Shown here: positions 16,892-25,523 of the stretch, in pieces | Layout of the letters: each line of letters begins with the position of its first letter | Numbering within the stretch: position 1 is the first letter of the stretch | Assembly (NCBI RefSeq): GCF_003046315.1 | Contig: NZ_PZZP01000001.1 | Location: forward strand, 1,984,001-2,048,000 | Source of the DNA: Desmospora activa DSM 45169 | Lineage (GTDB): Bacteria > Bacillota > Bacilli > Thermoactinomycetales > DSM-45169 | Length of the DNA stretch: 64,000 bases | Reading direction: 5' to 3' | Made by a program: the position numbers and the translations under genes | The notes under the pieces: model-generated | Databases searched by the model: none | The model's input: only the letters and a program-made list of their open reading frames with translations | What the model was told of the DNA's origin: nothing

Positions 16892-17734
16892 TCACCCTTT
16901 GGTAGCACCGGAGGTCAGCCCAGAGATAAAGTAGCGCTGCAACATCAGGTAAACAGCGGCGATGGGGAGCGCGACCAAGACGGAACCGGCGGCAAAGCGG
17001 GTGTAATATTGGCCGAAACGATCATTGATCATATCGAATAAGCCCACAGCCAATGTTTTGTTTTCCGGACTGGTCAATACAATTTGTGGCAGCAGAAAAT
17101 CCATCATCGGCGCCATAAAGTTAAACAGAAACACCACCGCCAAAATCGGGGTACACAACGGCATCATAATCCGGAAAAAGACCGTCAGATGGCCGGCTCC
17201 ATCGATTCGTGCCGCTTCATCCAATCCCCGGGGAATGGTGTCCATATATCCTTTCATCAGCCATGCATTAAAAGGAATCTGCCCCCCAAGATAAATCAGG
17301 ATCAAACCCCAGTGATTATCCAGCAACCCCACCATATTGAGCAACACATAAAAGGCCACCATCGCCATCAGTGAGGGAAACATCTGCAACACCAGAAACG
17401 CCATCAATGTATACTTGCGCCCGATAAACTGATAGCGGGAAAAAGCAAAAGCGGTGATCGATGTCAGCAACACCGATAAGATCGCGGTATAAAAGGAGAT
17501 CTTCAACGAATTTTTATACCAGGTGAGATACGAACTGTTTGGATCGGTCAACAAGTATTGATAATGGGTGAGGGTCGCCTTCTCCGGAATCAGCTGAGTG
17601 GAAAAGAGGCTGGTTCCTGGGTTAAGCGAGGCCCCAATCGTCCATACGATCGGAAACAGCGTCACCACTACCATCACCAGCAATATTACATAGGTGAGTC
17701 CCAATCCGATATTGGTTTTGGTTTGTTCGCTCAT
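16892..17734 (-). CDS. mdxG: Maltodextrin ABC importer permease, MdxG/MalG type
   Basis: Integral membrane subunit of 280 aa with six predicted spans. The EAA loop DEAARIDGAGHLTVFFRIMM docks on the ATPase; the C-terminus GLTSGATKG is classic for MalG. Length and order match B. subtilis MdxG. Its start overlaps the end of mdxF by 4 bases (ATGA-type), and the neopullulanase start follows its stop by 14 bases. No dedicated ATPase is present, consistent with use of a shared MsmX-type ATPase in Bacillales (established for mdx). Confidence 0.92.
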   Translation of the reverse strand: MSEQTKTNIGLGLTYVILLVMVVVTLFPIVWTIGASLNPGTSLFSTQLIPEKATLTHYQYLLTDPNSSYLTWYKNSLKISFYTAILSVLLTSITAFAFSRYQFIGRKYTLMAFLVLQMFPSLMAMVAFYVLLNMVGLLDNHWGLILIYLGGQIPFNAWLMKGYMDTIPRGLDEAARIDGAGHLTVFFRIMMPLCTPILAVVFLFNFMAPMMDFLLPQIVLTSPENKTLAVGLFDMINDRFGQYYTRFAAGSVLVALPIAAVYLMLQRYFISGLTSGATKG

Positions 17735-19038
17735 TGGATCATATCCTCCTCATTAAAGGAGCGGGTGCGGGTAAACTGATAGGCGGCCAAACTCATCACA
17801 ATCAGGCCGATGACGATGGAGATGGCGGCGGCATAGTTAAACTTGGAAATATCAAACATCAATTTATACACCCAGGAGATCAGGATATCGCTGCCTCCTG
17901 CCGTCGACTCCGGCACTGCCGGTCCCCCTTGGTTAAACAGATAAATCACGTTAAAGTTATTGAAATTTCCGGCGTATTGGACAATCAAAAGCGGTGCCGT
18001 CGCATACAGCACCATGGGAAGCGTGATATGGCGAAACTTGGTAAATGCAGTCGCCCCATCCACTTCCGCTGCTTCGTACATATCACTGGAGATGCTTTGT
18101 AAGATACCAGTACATAGCGCCATATTGAAGGGGAAACCCAGCCAAAATTGGATTAAAAGCAATGCCACTTTAGTCCAAAACACATCCGTTAACCATGGAA
18201 TCGCCCCGATTCCCATCGTTGTAAGCATCTGATTGATAAAACCGAAATCATCGTTAAACAGCGCCGACCAGGTGATAATGGTAACAAAGGGTGGTACCGC
18301 CCAAGGCAAAATCAATACGGTGCGAAAAAAACGCTTTCCTTTTACCCGTTTCTGATTGATCAGCACTGCCAGGATCAGGCCCAAGGCAAATTGCACCGTC
18401 GTTGCTACCAAGGTCCACACGACGGTCCAGGAAAAGACGTTGATAAAAGAATTTCGCCACAAATCCAACTGAAACAGCGCCACAAAGTTATCCAAGCCCA
18501 CCCAATCCACCAGTTTCGCCGGCGGCGAGTGATAGAGGTCATAGTTGGTAAAGGCGATCAACATCATAAACAACAACGGATAGATAACGACAAACACCAA
18601 GAACAAAAAGGAAGGAAAGACGATCAGATAGGGAAACCCTTTATCTGTCACTGCACGGAAAGAAGCCCAAATACCCGGCGGGCGCGACCCTTCTTCCCGC
18701 ATCCGCCCCACCTGATACGCATCGCGAATATTGAGGGCGTAAAACAGACCCCCGAACAAAATCAAGAAAATGGCGATTAACCCTTCCGCCATCAACATGA
18801 TGGAATCATCCCGAAACGGTTTTTCCCCTAGTGTGACAATCCCCCATAGACCCATATTGAAAATATCGCGAAAAACGATGATATAGGAAAATTGCAGGAT
18901 CAAGAGCAGCAATCCTTTGATCCATTGTCGGTTATACAACTGGCCCAAACCCATAGAAAAAACGGAAAGCAGTGCGGCTGTATTCCGTTTCCCCCAAGAT
19001 CCGGCTCGGCTGGTGGTAGGTTGTCTCTGGGGCTCCAT
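17731..19038 (-). CDS. mdxF: Maltodextrin ABC importer permease, MdxF/MalF type
   Basis: Membrane permease of 435 aa. An N-terminal extra region with two hydrophobic segments (GLGQLYNRQWIKGLLLLIL) precedes the permease core, as in B. subtilis MdxF, which has the same length. The EAA motif is YEAAEVDGATAFTKFRHITL. ATG at 19038, with AGGAG upstream. It overlaps mdxG and is separated from mdxE by a 170-base gap containing a stem-loop, a frequent arrangement that keeps binding-protein mRNA more abundant than permease mRNA. Confidence 0.93.
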   Translation of the reverse strand: MEPQRQPTTSRAGSWGKRNTAALLSVFSMGLGQLYNRQWIKGLLLLILQFSYIIVFRDIFNMGLWGIVTLGEKPFRDDSIMLMAEGLIAIFLILFGGLFYALNIRDAYQVGRMREEGSRPPGIWASFRAVTDKGFPYLIVFPSFLFLVFVVIYPLLFMMLIAFTNYDLYHSPPAKLVDWVGLDNFVALFQLDLWRNSFINVFSWTVVWTLVATTVQFALGLILAVLINQKRVKGKRFFRTVLILPWAVPPFVTIITWSALFNDDFGFINQMLTTMGIGAIPWLTDVFWTKVALLLIQFWLGFPFNMALCTGILQSISSDMYEAAEVDGATAFTKFRHITLPMVLYATAPLLIVQYAGNFNNFNVIYLFNQGGPAVPESTAGGSDILISWVYKLMFDISKFNYAAAISIVIGLIVMSLAAYQFTRTRSFNEEDMIQ

Positions 19039-19175
19039 GTTGAGACTCCTTTCAACAAATCAGATAGACGGAAGGCACAGTAAATCACACCGCCGAACCC
19101 AAGCCTTCCGCCTTGCAATCGACGATCAAGATTGGCAACCCATCCGACCACAAACTCGAATGGTCCCTCAACGCA

Positions 19176-19206
19176 CAAACAGGAACGGCAAGCCCGCTCC
19201 TGTTTG
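19176..19206 (-). other. Intercistronic stem-loop between mdxE and mdxF
   Basis: A perfect 9-bp inverted repeat CAAACAGGA/TCCTGTTTG encloses a GC-rich loop. It lies just after the mdxE stop and lacks a strong T-run, so partial termination or 3'-end protection of mdxE mRNA is more likely than full termination. Confidence 0.65.
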
Positions 19207-19208
19207 CA

Positions 19209-20462
19209 TCAGTTTTGCTGGGCTTTGATTTTGTCTTTCACCAGTTTTACCGCGCTGTCTAGCGCTTGCTGTGGGGTCTGTTTGCCCTGGGCCACAAAGG
19301 TTGCGGCATGATTCATCGGCTCCCACACCTGATGCATTTCCGGGATATTGGGCATTGGCACCGTATGTTTTGACTGCTCGGCAAAGGCAGAAACAATCGC
19401 ATCATCTTTGATCAGGGGATCGTCCAACAGCGCCTGTACCGGCGGAATTTCCCCAGTATCTTCATACCGCTCTTTTAACGCCTCTTCACTGGTTAAAAAC
19501 TTCATCAGCTCCGTCGCCCAGTAAGGATGTTCACTGTATGCCGATAGATACAGTCCTTTGACACCGCTGAAGGTGATAGGCTGTTTTCCCTCCACCGTCG
19601 GAATTGGTACAACCCCAAAATCGATCCCGGCATCCTGATAATCCCGTACCGCCCAAGGACCGCTGATCACCGCTCCTACCTTTCCTTCCTTAAATAATCC
19701 ATTTAACGTATCTGCGTTAAGATTCGTAGGAATCAATTTTGCCTGGTACAGCTCCTCCAGTTTCTCCATGCCTTTGACGGAACCCTCACTATTTAAACCG
19801 ATATCATCGGCATCATAGGTCCCATCGCCTTGTTTAAAGATATATCCACCCATCGTATCAAACAAAAAATAGTTAAAGTAAAAGTTAGTTCCTTCAAATA
19901 AAAATCCGTACTGCTTCTGCTTGGTATCGGTATAATCCTCGGCAAAAGCGACCAAGTCCTCATAGCTTTTCGGCGCTTCCTCTAAAATCGCTTTGTTGTA
20001 AAACAAGGCTACATTTTCCGTCACCCGCGGCAATCCATACAATTCACCTTCCACTGTCATCGCTTCAATCGCAGGATCGATAAAGGCGGATGTGACTTCC
20101 CTATCCACTTCTAATGGCCGGATCAACCCCTTTAACACCGCTTCCCCGTTGTTGTCGTGGGGCCATGTCACCAGATCGGGTCCTTTGCCGGCAGGTCCGT
20201 CAAGGCTTAGCTTCTGTTGTTGATCATCCTGTTTCAGTGCGATCACCTTTACCTCGATCCCGGTCTCTTCCTCAAACTTAGCAGCCATCTTTTTCGTGTG
20301 TTCCACCTGGATTTCCTCGTCATTCTCCCAGATCACCAGCTGCTGCGGTTTTTCCTCCGCACCGGTACCATCGGCGTCCGTTCCGTCATCCTGGGGACCG
20401 CAGGCGGTAAGCACCAGTAACATCACCACCGCGACTGACAACCATTGACTCCACTTCTTCAT
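19209..20462 (-). CDS. mdxE: Maltodextrin-binding lipoprotein, MdxE/MalE type
   Basis: Solute-binding lipoprotein of 417 aa. Signal MKKWSQWLSVAVVMLLVLTAC with lipobox LTAC. MalE-like sequence includes QLVIWENDEEIQVEHTKKMA, GKGPDLVTWPHDNNGEA, LPRVTENVALFYNKAIL and PITFSGVKGLYLSAYSEHP, which line the two lobes in maltose-binding proteins. First gene of the operon; its upstream region holds a LacI-type operator and a cre site, as expected for maltodextrin induction and glucose repression. The ATG at 20462 is preceded by AGGGGG. Confidence 0.94.
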   Translation of the reverse strand: MKKWSQWLSVAVVMLLVLTACGPQDDGTDADGTGAEEKPQQLVIWENDEEIQVEHTKKMAAKFEEETGIEVKVIALKQDDQQQKLSLDGPAGKGPDLVTWPHDNNGEAVLKGLIRPLEVDREVTSAFIDPAIEAMTVEGELYGLPRVTENVALFYNKAILEEAPKSYEDLVAFAEDYTDTKQKQYGFLFEGTNFYFNYFLFDTMGGYIFKQGDGTYDADDIGLNSEGSVKGMEKLEELYQAKLIPTNLNADTLNGLFKEGKVGAVISGPWAVRDYQDAGIDFGVVPIPTVEGKQPITFSGVKGLYLSAYSEHPYWATELMKFLTSEEALKERYEDTGEIPPVQALLDDPLIKDDAIVSAFAEQSKHTVPMPNIPEMHQVWEPMNHAATFVAQGKQTPQQALDSAVKLVKDKIKAQQN

Positions 20463-20633
20463 TTCGTTTAACCCCCTTGACTAATTGTGCAACCGTTTGC
20501 GCAAAATGCAAAAAAAGAAAACAACCTGTATGAGAAAGCGCTTGCAATATTTTTATTCGCGAGCGCTTGTCCTTTTTCCTTCTAAAGAAAACGTTATTTG
20601 TTGATTTAACCTTTTTGCTGAATCGCCTTTAAG
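20463..20633 (-). promoter_or_regulatory. mdx promoter region with LacI-type operator and cre
   Basis: TGCAACCGTTTGCGCA (20488-20503) is a near-perfect palindrome of the LacI/MalR kind, centred about 34 bases upstream of mdxE. AGAAAGCGCTTGCA (20533-20546) matches 12 of 14 positions of the CcpA cre consensus, and a weaker copy with AGCGCTTG follows at about 20559-20572. The likely regulators, a MdxR-like repressor and CcpA, are not in the window. Confidence 0.72.
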
Positions 20634-20780
20634 CTATAGAAACCCTTCTGGTTTGGTTAAAAACAAACCGGATATCGTTTCTGAGTCCCCCCAGATACCA
20701 TTGATGATATTTTTAAATACGGTATCCAGCGGGCCCCCATCTGATGCTCGTTTTCTTGCCTCATTCAATAACTCGGGCAT
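20634..20780 (-). CDS. Possible 48-aa protein downstream of the nitronate monooxygenase gene
   Basis: A short minus-strand frame starts with ATG two bases after the TAG of the nitronate monooxygenase gene and ends at 20634. It begins MPELLNEARKRASDG and continues with TVFKNIINGIWGDSE, a plausible soluble, amphipathic composition. The ribosome binding site is weak (GGTGG), so it would rely on coupling. Unrecognised; it could be a small gene or a remnant of a longer one. Confidence 0.35.
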   Translation of the reverse strand: MPELLNEARKRASDGGPLDTVFKNIINGIWGDSETISGLFLTKPEGFL

Positions 20781-20782
20781 CA

Positions 20783-21835
20783 CTAATTCCACCGTACCGT
20801 TTCCGCCTCTTCCATCATCCGGCGTATCAGTTCCCCCGCTTTTTCCTCCCGGCTCATCCCGCTGGCTTGCCCTGCCCACAGCGACATCCACTCCGAATCA
20901 TTGGCTCGTTGGGCTGCTTGCCGTATTTCTTGCGTCCACTGATGCTGAAGCGGATACGGAAGCCATGTGCCTTGGGACTCCAGCTCTTTCATCATCGCAT
21001 TGCGAATTCCCCGCGCCGTTTTACCGGTCAGAGAACGGGTGAGATGTGTGCTTTCATCATCGGATTGCAACACCCGTTGTTTATACGCCGGATGGGCGCC
21101 GCTTTCCACACAGGTGAGAAACGCCGTCCCCAGTTGCACCCCTGACGCCCCCAACACCATCGCCGCAACCATTCCTCTACCATCCATCACCCCACCAGCT
21201 GCAATCAGCGGGATTTGCACCCGGTCAGCCACCTGGGGCAACAGCGCCATTAAACCGATCCCACTCTCATCATTCGGTCGATGAAATCCACCGCGATGTC
21301 CTCCCGCTTCCCAGCCTTGGACCACCAGTGCATCTACCCCGATTTTCTCCAATTCTACCGCTTCCGCTACTGTAGTAGCCGTGCCGATCACAACCGTCCC
21401 ACCTGCTTGCAACTCTTTTACTTCCGCCGCCTCTGGTCGGCCAAATGCAAAACTGACCACAGGTACACGCTCTTGCCGTACCACCGACCACAACCGGCGC
21501 CAATCCTCCATCTCTCCTTGCTGTGGTGTGGTAGAAAGTCCCCATCGCTGCCGGAGAATGCCTAGTCGCTTTTTCACTTTTTCCCCGTCATCTTCTTCTT
21601 GATCGGGCGTTTTTGTTACAAATAGATTTACCGCAAACGGTCGTGCTGTCCGTTCCCGTACCACAGCAATCGCCTGTCTTAACTGCTCAGCGTTCCAGTA
21701 ACCGGCACCCAACGTCCCCAATCCTCCCGCTTCCGAAACCGCCGCCGCTAGCTGAGGGGTGGCAATTCCTCCCGCCATCCCTGCCTGTACGATGGGATAA
21801 CGAATGTGCAATAATTGTGTCAAACGATGGTTCAT
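20783..21835 (-). CDS. Nitronate monooxygenase (2-nitropropane dioxygenase family)
   Basis: FMN-dependent TIM-barrel enzyme of 350 aa that oxidises nitronates such as propionate-3-nitronate. The N-terminal flavin region reads YPIVQAGMAGGIATPQLAAA and AGGLGTLGAGYWNAEQLR; the middle has VDALVVQGWEAGGHRGGFH with the conserved His; the phosphate-binding part is IPLIAAGGVMDGRGMVAAM followed by GASGVQLGTAFLTCVES. ATG at 21835, with AAGGAGG upstream. It follows the satD-DUF3307 genes by 113 bases on the same strand and may have its own promoter. Confidence 0.9.
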   Translation of the reverse strand: MNHRLTQLLHIRYPIVQAGMAGGIATPQLAAAVSEAGGLGTLGAGYWNAEQLRQAIAVVRERTARPFAVNLFVTKTPDQEEDDGEKVKKRLGILRQRWGLSTTPQQGEMEDWRRLWSVVRQERVPVVSFAFGRPEAAEVKELQAGGTVVIGTATTVAEAVELEKIGVDALVVQGWEAGGHRGGFHRPNDESGIGLMALLPQVADRVQIPLIAAGGVMDGRGMVAAMVLGASGVQLGTAFLTCVESGAHPAYKQRVLQSDDESTHLTRSLTGKTARGIRNAMMKELESQGTWLPYPLQHQWTQEIRQAAQRANDSEWMSLWAGQASGMSREEKAGELIRRMMEEAETVRWN

Positions 21836-21948
21836 CAGTAGTTTCCTCCTTTTTTCTCACTTGAGAATAAGATAACGCCCGTTATGTTGCAGTTTAATTT
21901 TGCAGGGATCGGTGCTCCGAAAGCAAACCATTGAACAAATCTCGACTG

Positions 21949-22842
21949 CTAAATAATCCGCAGCACCGCATACCCGAAAACTAGGGCGATCAAGGCGCTG
22001 GATAAACTGCCGACGAGGTAATATTCGGCAAACTCTTTGCTTTCAAATTGCTTAAAGCGAGCCAGGGATTTCACTGCGATCAGAAACATCATGCCATGGG
22101 GAATCCCTTGTACGATAAAAATGATGATGAGCACCCGTTCAATCATGCCGATATAGCGGCCGATATGATGGGGAGAATCTCGGTAGATCCTTTCCGTCTT
22201 CACGGTGATGACTTCCTGTGCTTCTTCTCCCTGCTCATTGTGATATGTTTTGATCTGGGTCTGTTCATCGGCAATACTATACGTCCCTTTCCCCAGGCTA
22301 GGCGTTGGCCCCAAATTCCGCAGGAGGATGTTTAAAAAGTAACCGGCTCCCTGGGTCACCAGGATAAAAATAATGACAAGTAGCATTAACTTGACGGGAT
22401 CGGAAAAGATCATATGTCCAAATAAGAATTGAAGCGAATCCGCCTTAAACGCCGCAAACGAATAGCGGATAAGGCCCATGGTATGAAGCACCACAATGAT
22501 CGAGATCACATGGAGGAGTTGATCGATGAGGAAAAGCCCGGCGGAAATGATGGTGTTGGTAAATCGCTTTCCGCTCGCCACTTTCATCCAGTCGATCAGA
22601 TAATGAAGGATCGCGACAAAAAAAGCAGCAACTGCCATCGTTCCCCATGTAATATCAACGGGATCTCCCACGATAACCGTATACAAGGAGACAGCCAACA
22701 TGGTGATGACCAGATGGCAGAGCGAATGAAGGGCTAACCCTTGATGCAGATGTTTCTTTTTCAATTGAATCAGGCGATGACCCTGAAACACGAAATCCGC
22801 TGCAAAATGCGCCAATAAAAAGGTAAGAAACAAGAGAAGCAT
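21949..22842 (-). CDS. DUF3307-family membrane protein
   Basis: Membrane protein of 297 aa with about seven hydrophobic segments. The N-terminal LLFLTFLLAHFAADFVFQG and the histidine-rich early segment (HSLCHLVITML, HYLIDWMKV) define the DUF3307 family. A soluble loop (residues about 185-235) separates the last helices. It starts 5 bases after the satD stop, so the two are one operon; that gene pair recurs in Firmicutes (established association). Molecular function is unknown. Confidence 0.85.
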   Translation of the reverse strand: MLLLFLTFLLAHFAADFVFQGHRLIQLKKKHLHQGLALHSLCHLVITMLAVSLYTVIVGDPVDITWGTMAVAAFFVAILHYLIDWMKVASGKRFTNTIISAGLFLIDQLLHVISIIVVLHTMGLIRYSFAAFKADSLQFLFGHMIFSDPVKLMLLVIIFILVTQGAGYFLNILLRNLGPTPSLGKGTYSIADEQTQIKTYHNEQGEEAQEVITVKTERIYRDSPHHIGRYIGMIERVLIIIFIVQGIPHGMMFLIAVKSLARFKQFESKEFAEYYLVGSLSSALIALVFGYAVLRII

Positions 22843-22847
22843 GGGGT

Positions 22848-23546
22848 TTAAGACCTCCCTGTCAAATATCCTGCTTGCAATCGGTGCAACAACTGCATCA
22901 AGCTAGCCTCCATCGCCTGAACGAGCGGATAATGGGCTCTAGATAACAAATAGCTCACCGTCGACTTGGCTGATTTATAACCCAGCTTTTTTCCAATTTG
23001 TTCATAGCTGAATTGGGGGTTTTCCTGAATCAGCCGAATCACGTTTTGCTGTTTTTCACTGCGATGAACAATCTTCTCCCAAATGGAGTAGGTGAGGGCG
23101 TTAAGCGCTTGGTAGGGAACCGCTTCATCATAAAAGAAAAACGAGCTGGCATCCTCTCCCAGCAGCCAAGGTTTGGCTTGTTGATGCTGTTGCTTCAAAA
23201 AATGGTCTCTGGCCTGAAACGCATGGTAGACAGCGGTTCCGTTCATGGTGTGAATCGTCGCTTGTGTCGACTCCAGTTCCCCAAGACCCAGCCCGATATA
23301 CAGATGAATCCCTTTTCCCCTTAGCTCTTCCATCATCGTTTTAGCAGCGAGATACCCTTGGGGAAATTCTTTGAGAACACCGACGATTTCATCTCCGTTT
23401 CTTACAGCAAAGGGAATGAGAAGCTCTTCTGAGAAGGATTTGTTCAGCTTGTCCTCACATTGTTGTAACGCTGTAATGAGATGCTGACCCTCCATTTGTC
23501 TCGACTTTTTTACATCTCCAGCAATACAAATACAAGTTTGCGGCAA
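22848..23546 (-). CDS. SatD-family protein with C-terminal helix-turn-helix
   Basis: SatD-family protein of about 232 aa. The N-terminal part (ICIAGDVKKSRQMEG; LLIPFAVRNGDEIVGVL; HLYIGLGLGELES) is the conserved SatD domain; the C-terminal part (YEQIGKKLGYKSAKSTVSYL, about 180-205) looks like a helix-turn-helix. The ATG at 23564 overlaps the ribosome binding site AGGAGGTGAGG; the TTG at 23546, 6 bases downstream, is the better start. Tandem 29-bp repeats lie upstream, so it may bind its own promoter. The cellular role of SatD is not settled. Confidence 0.82.
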   Translation of the reverse strand: MPQTCICIAGDVKKSRQMEGQHLITALQQCEDKLNKSFSEELLIPFAVRNGDEIVGVLKEFPQGYLAAKTMMEELRGKGIHLYIGLGLGELESTQATIHTMNGTAVYHAFQARDHFLKQQHQQAKPWLLGEDASSFFFYDEAVPYQALNALTYSIWEKIVHRSEKQQNVIRLIQENPQFSYEQIGKKLGYKSAKSTVSYLLSRAHYPLVQAMEASLMQLLHRLQAGYLTGRS

Positions 23547-23584
23547 CGTCCTCACCTCCTGCATCCTATGATTCCATCAACCCC

Positions 23585-23642
23585 ACCTTTGTTGATGATT
23601 TTATATCAACTACACTTTTGTTGATGCCTTTATAACAACTAT
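23585..23642. repeat. Two contiguous 29-bp direct repeats, each holding an inverted repeat
   Basis: Copies at 23585-23613 and 23614-23642 agree at 24 of 29 positions. Each contains GTTGAT...ATCAAC (the second copy GTTGAT...AACAAC), so four half-sites are regularly spaced just upstream of satD. This is an operator-like array; the SatD protein with its helix-turn-helix is the obvious candidate binder (inference). Confidence 0.75.
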
Positions 23643-23914
23643 AGTCTGAATTGATGGGCAATGCAAGATCGATCATGACATCCAACGAATCGACCATTGT
23701 TGCCCATTCAGACAAAATTACTGACTTCCTTGTATGTATAACACTTAATACAAACATATGATCTTATGATAAACTATCATGGTATAGGGGTGAAATGAGT
23801 GTTCTTAGTAATGTGAATGGACTGACCTACACCATTTAATCTTCCATTGAAGCCGATGCGAAAGAGTTGTCCGAAGACGTATAAAAAAAGCGTTGGTTGA
23901 GCGAGGGATTTGTG
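23643..23914. other. Gene-free stretch between satD and the unknown 379-aa gene
   Basis: ATGGGCAA (23653-23660) and TTGCCCAT (23700-23707) form an 8-bp inverted repeat around a segment with GATCGATC; no T-run follows. Between 23800 and 23896 short frames with two stops (GLTYTI, then SIEADAKELSEDV) could be a decayed coding remnant, but nothing identifiable. Probable promoters for the flanking divergent genes lie here. Confidence 0.4.
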
Positions 23915-25054
23915 ATGAATGAAGAACAAATGTTGGACAAATATGCAGGGATCATGCAATATCAATTGACATTAAATCCAACGGACACTGATAAGTTACT
24001 AGCTGATCTGATCCCATTGTTGGCCCTATCTTTTGAACGATCCGCCTATGAATGTGCTTGTAACAAAGCCAAAGAAGAGAATACGGTGTCGATCTATTAT
24101 GCCAAAAGTAGAAAAGATCCGCGCTGTTTGGTGTTAATACAGTTTTTGATGTCTTTTTTTTGCCATGTGATTATTCGCTTTCCACAAACAGATGAGCAGG
24201 TGATACGTGCGCGTATAAACGAAGTGAGTCATGAGGACCTTTATGATACGTTAACTCAACAGAGTAAAATGAACCGCATCGTACATCATTACCAAATCGA
24301 TATCGAAGTCATCGATGAATACGATTTATGGAAGACGGTTTTTAAGCAAAAAAACTTTTGGAATGAGTACGCTCGTTTTACAAGTGATAATGAGGTGAAA
24401 GACGAAGAAGCACTCATCTATCCTGCGTTAGCGAAGCCCATTTACTTTGAAATTGAACCAAAAATCGGATTATTAGTGGATATTGGCGATAAAATATTTC
24501 AATCGATGTTATTGTTCAAACACCCCTCCCTTGATCATCCATATCGATTGGGATGGGACGATGCAGCACATTGGCGTCCACATGTATTAAGGTGGGCTGA
24601 GTTTAAACCACTTATATACTTTTTAACAATCCGTTACCCGGATCACTTTGTCGTTCCTTTCCTGCTATTGTTACGTTTTGCCCCCATAACCAAAGAAGAG
24701 GATGAAGGGGAAATCAGTAAAATGATTAAGGCAGCTTGGCGTTCTCTCCATTTATTCCGTGAAGAGGAGATTGAACAGCTCGATCGTATCGCAACATATA
24801 AACCACACTTTACTTGGTCTTATGAAGCGGAGACGGGGAGATACCACGCTTGTGATGCACCGATGGACATCTACTCCAAGCGTCATATCTGTACCGATGA
24901 CTTCCCTTTCCATGCTTTTGCCGACCTGTTTCGATCGATTGAATCTTATAAAAATACGGCTGCTTGGTACGAGGCGGAAGAGAAATGGATCCGGTTAATT
25001 GCCCAGTATGGAATGGAAGGGGATGAAACATGGCTAGCACGGCGGAATCAATAA
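23915..25054 (+). CDS. Unknown 379-aa protein
   Basis: I do not recognise this family. The protein is soluble, without signal peptide or transmembrane helix, rich in aromatic and acidic residues. Segments: a helical N-terminus (MNEEQMLDKYAGIMQYQLTL), a Cys/Lys patch (YECACNKAKEEN), a central YFEIEPKIGLLVDIGDKIF strand region, and a C-terminal region with DAPMDIYSKRHICTDDFPFH. The ATG at 23915 (after GAGCGAGGG) is preferred; the TTG at 23897 is possible. It stands alone, with its own promoter region and no near downstream partner. A multi-domain role in polymorphic-toxin immunity is conceivable given the relic-like upstream DNA, but this is speculation. Confidence 0.7.
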   Translation: MNEEQMLDKYAGIMQYQLTLNPTDTDKLLADLIPLLALSFERSAYECACNKAKEENTVSIYYAKSRKDPRCLVLIQFLMSFFCHVIIRFPQTDEQVIRARINEVSHEDLYDTLTQQSKMNRIVHHYQIDIEVIDEYDLWKTVFKQKNFWNEYARFTSDNEVKDEEALIYPALAKPIYFEIEPKIGLLVDIGDKIFQSMLLFKHPSLDHPYRLGWDDAAHWRPHVLRWAEFKPLIYFLTIRYPDHFVVPFLLLLRFAPITKEEDEGEISKMIKAAWRSLHLFREEEIEQLDRIATYKPHFTWSYEAETGRYHACDAPMDIYSKRHICTDDFPFHAFADLFRSIESYKNTAAWYEAEEKWIRLIAQYGMEGDETWLARRNQ

Positions 25055-25264
25055 TCCCAGCAATCGGCTTATATTTCGAAATAATCGATTCCCTGTAGTC
25101 GAAACCCTCCCGTTTGCATTCTGTCAAATCATCAATCAATCCTTCCGCTGTATACTACCTAACCAACTGAACACAGACCATTTTCACTACAGCCGTGATT
25201 TCTTATGAAAGCTCCCTTGAAAAGGCTTCCAACTGTCCGAATTAAACAACTATCCCCCTTACGC

Positions 25265-25293
25265 TTGACGCTTTGTCAGAGTCGCTCTATAAT
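25265..25293 (+). promoter_or_regulatory. Sigma-A promoter of the first S-box leader
   Basis: TTGACG (25265-25270), a 17-base spacer and TATAAT (25288-25293): close to consensus. Transcription would start at about 25300, 40 bases before the riboswitch. Confidence 0.85.
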
Positions 25294-25341
25294 CCGTAGT
25301 AATTCCAATCGCAATGATCAGAAAAACGATATACGACTAAA

Positions 25342-25501
25342 CTCTTATCCAGAGAGGCTGAGGGACTGGCCCGATGACGCCCGGCAACCGACTGTATCTG
25401 CAGTATAGGTGCCAATTCCTGCAGGATGTTTTGATCCTGATAGATAAGAGGAAAGCGACTGAGAACCCCATCGCTTCCCTCTTATCAGGGAAGCGATTTT
25501 C
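25342..25501 (+). ncRNA. SAM-I (S-box) riboswitch with intrinsic terminator
   Basis: Aptamer 25342-25450 has the hallmark AGAGAGGCTGAGGGACTGGC, CCGATGACGCCCGGCAACC, GGTGCCAATTCC and closing P1 strands CTCTTATC / GATAAGAG. The terminator is ATCGCTTCCCT (25470-25480) paired with AGGGAAGCGAT (25487-25497) plus T-run; its loop carries CTCTTATC (25479-25486), which can pair with the 3' P1 strand GATAAGAG to form the antiterminator. High SAM should therefore switch off the downstream dehydrogenase-metQNI operon. Confidence 0.97.
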
Positions 25502-25523
25502 TATTGTGATGGGAGGAATGAGA

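Noticed and set aside
16409-17041. Plus-strand 210-aa frame across amylase and mdxG
   Set aside because: Low-complexity Pro/Arg-rich translation antisense to two real genes.
20653-21145. Plus-strand frames of 129 and 133 aa over the nitronate monooxygenase gene
   Set aside because: Shadows of the well-supported minus-strand enzyme; Pro/Ser/Arg-rich composition.
23800-23896. Coding remnant SIEADAKELSEDV before the unknown 379-aa gene
   Set aside because: Interrupted by stops and too short to identify.
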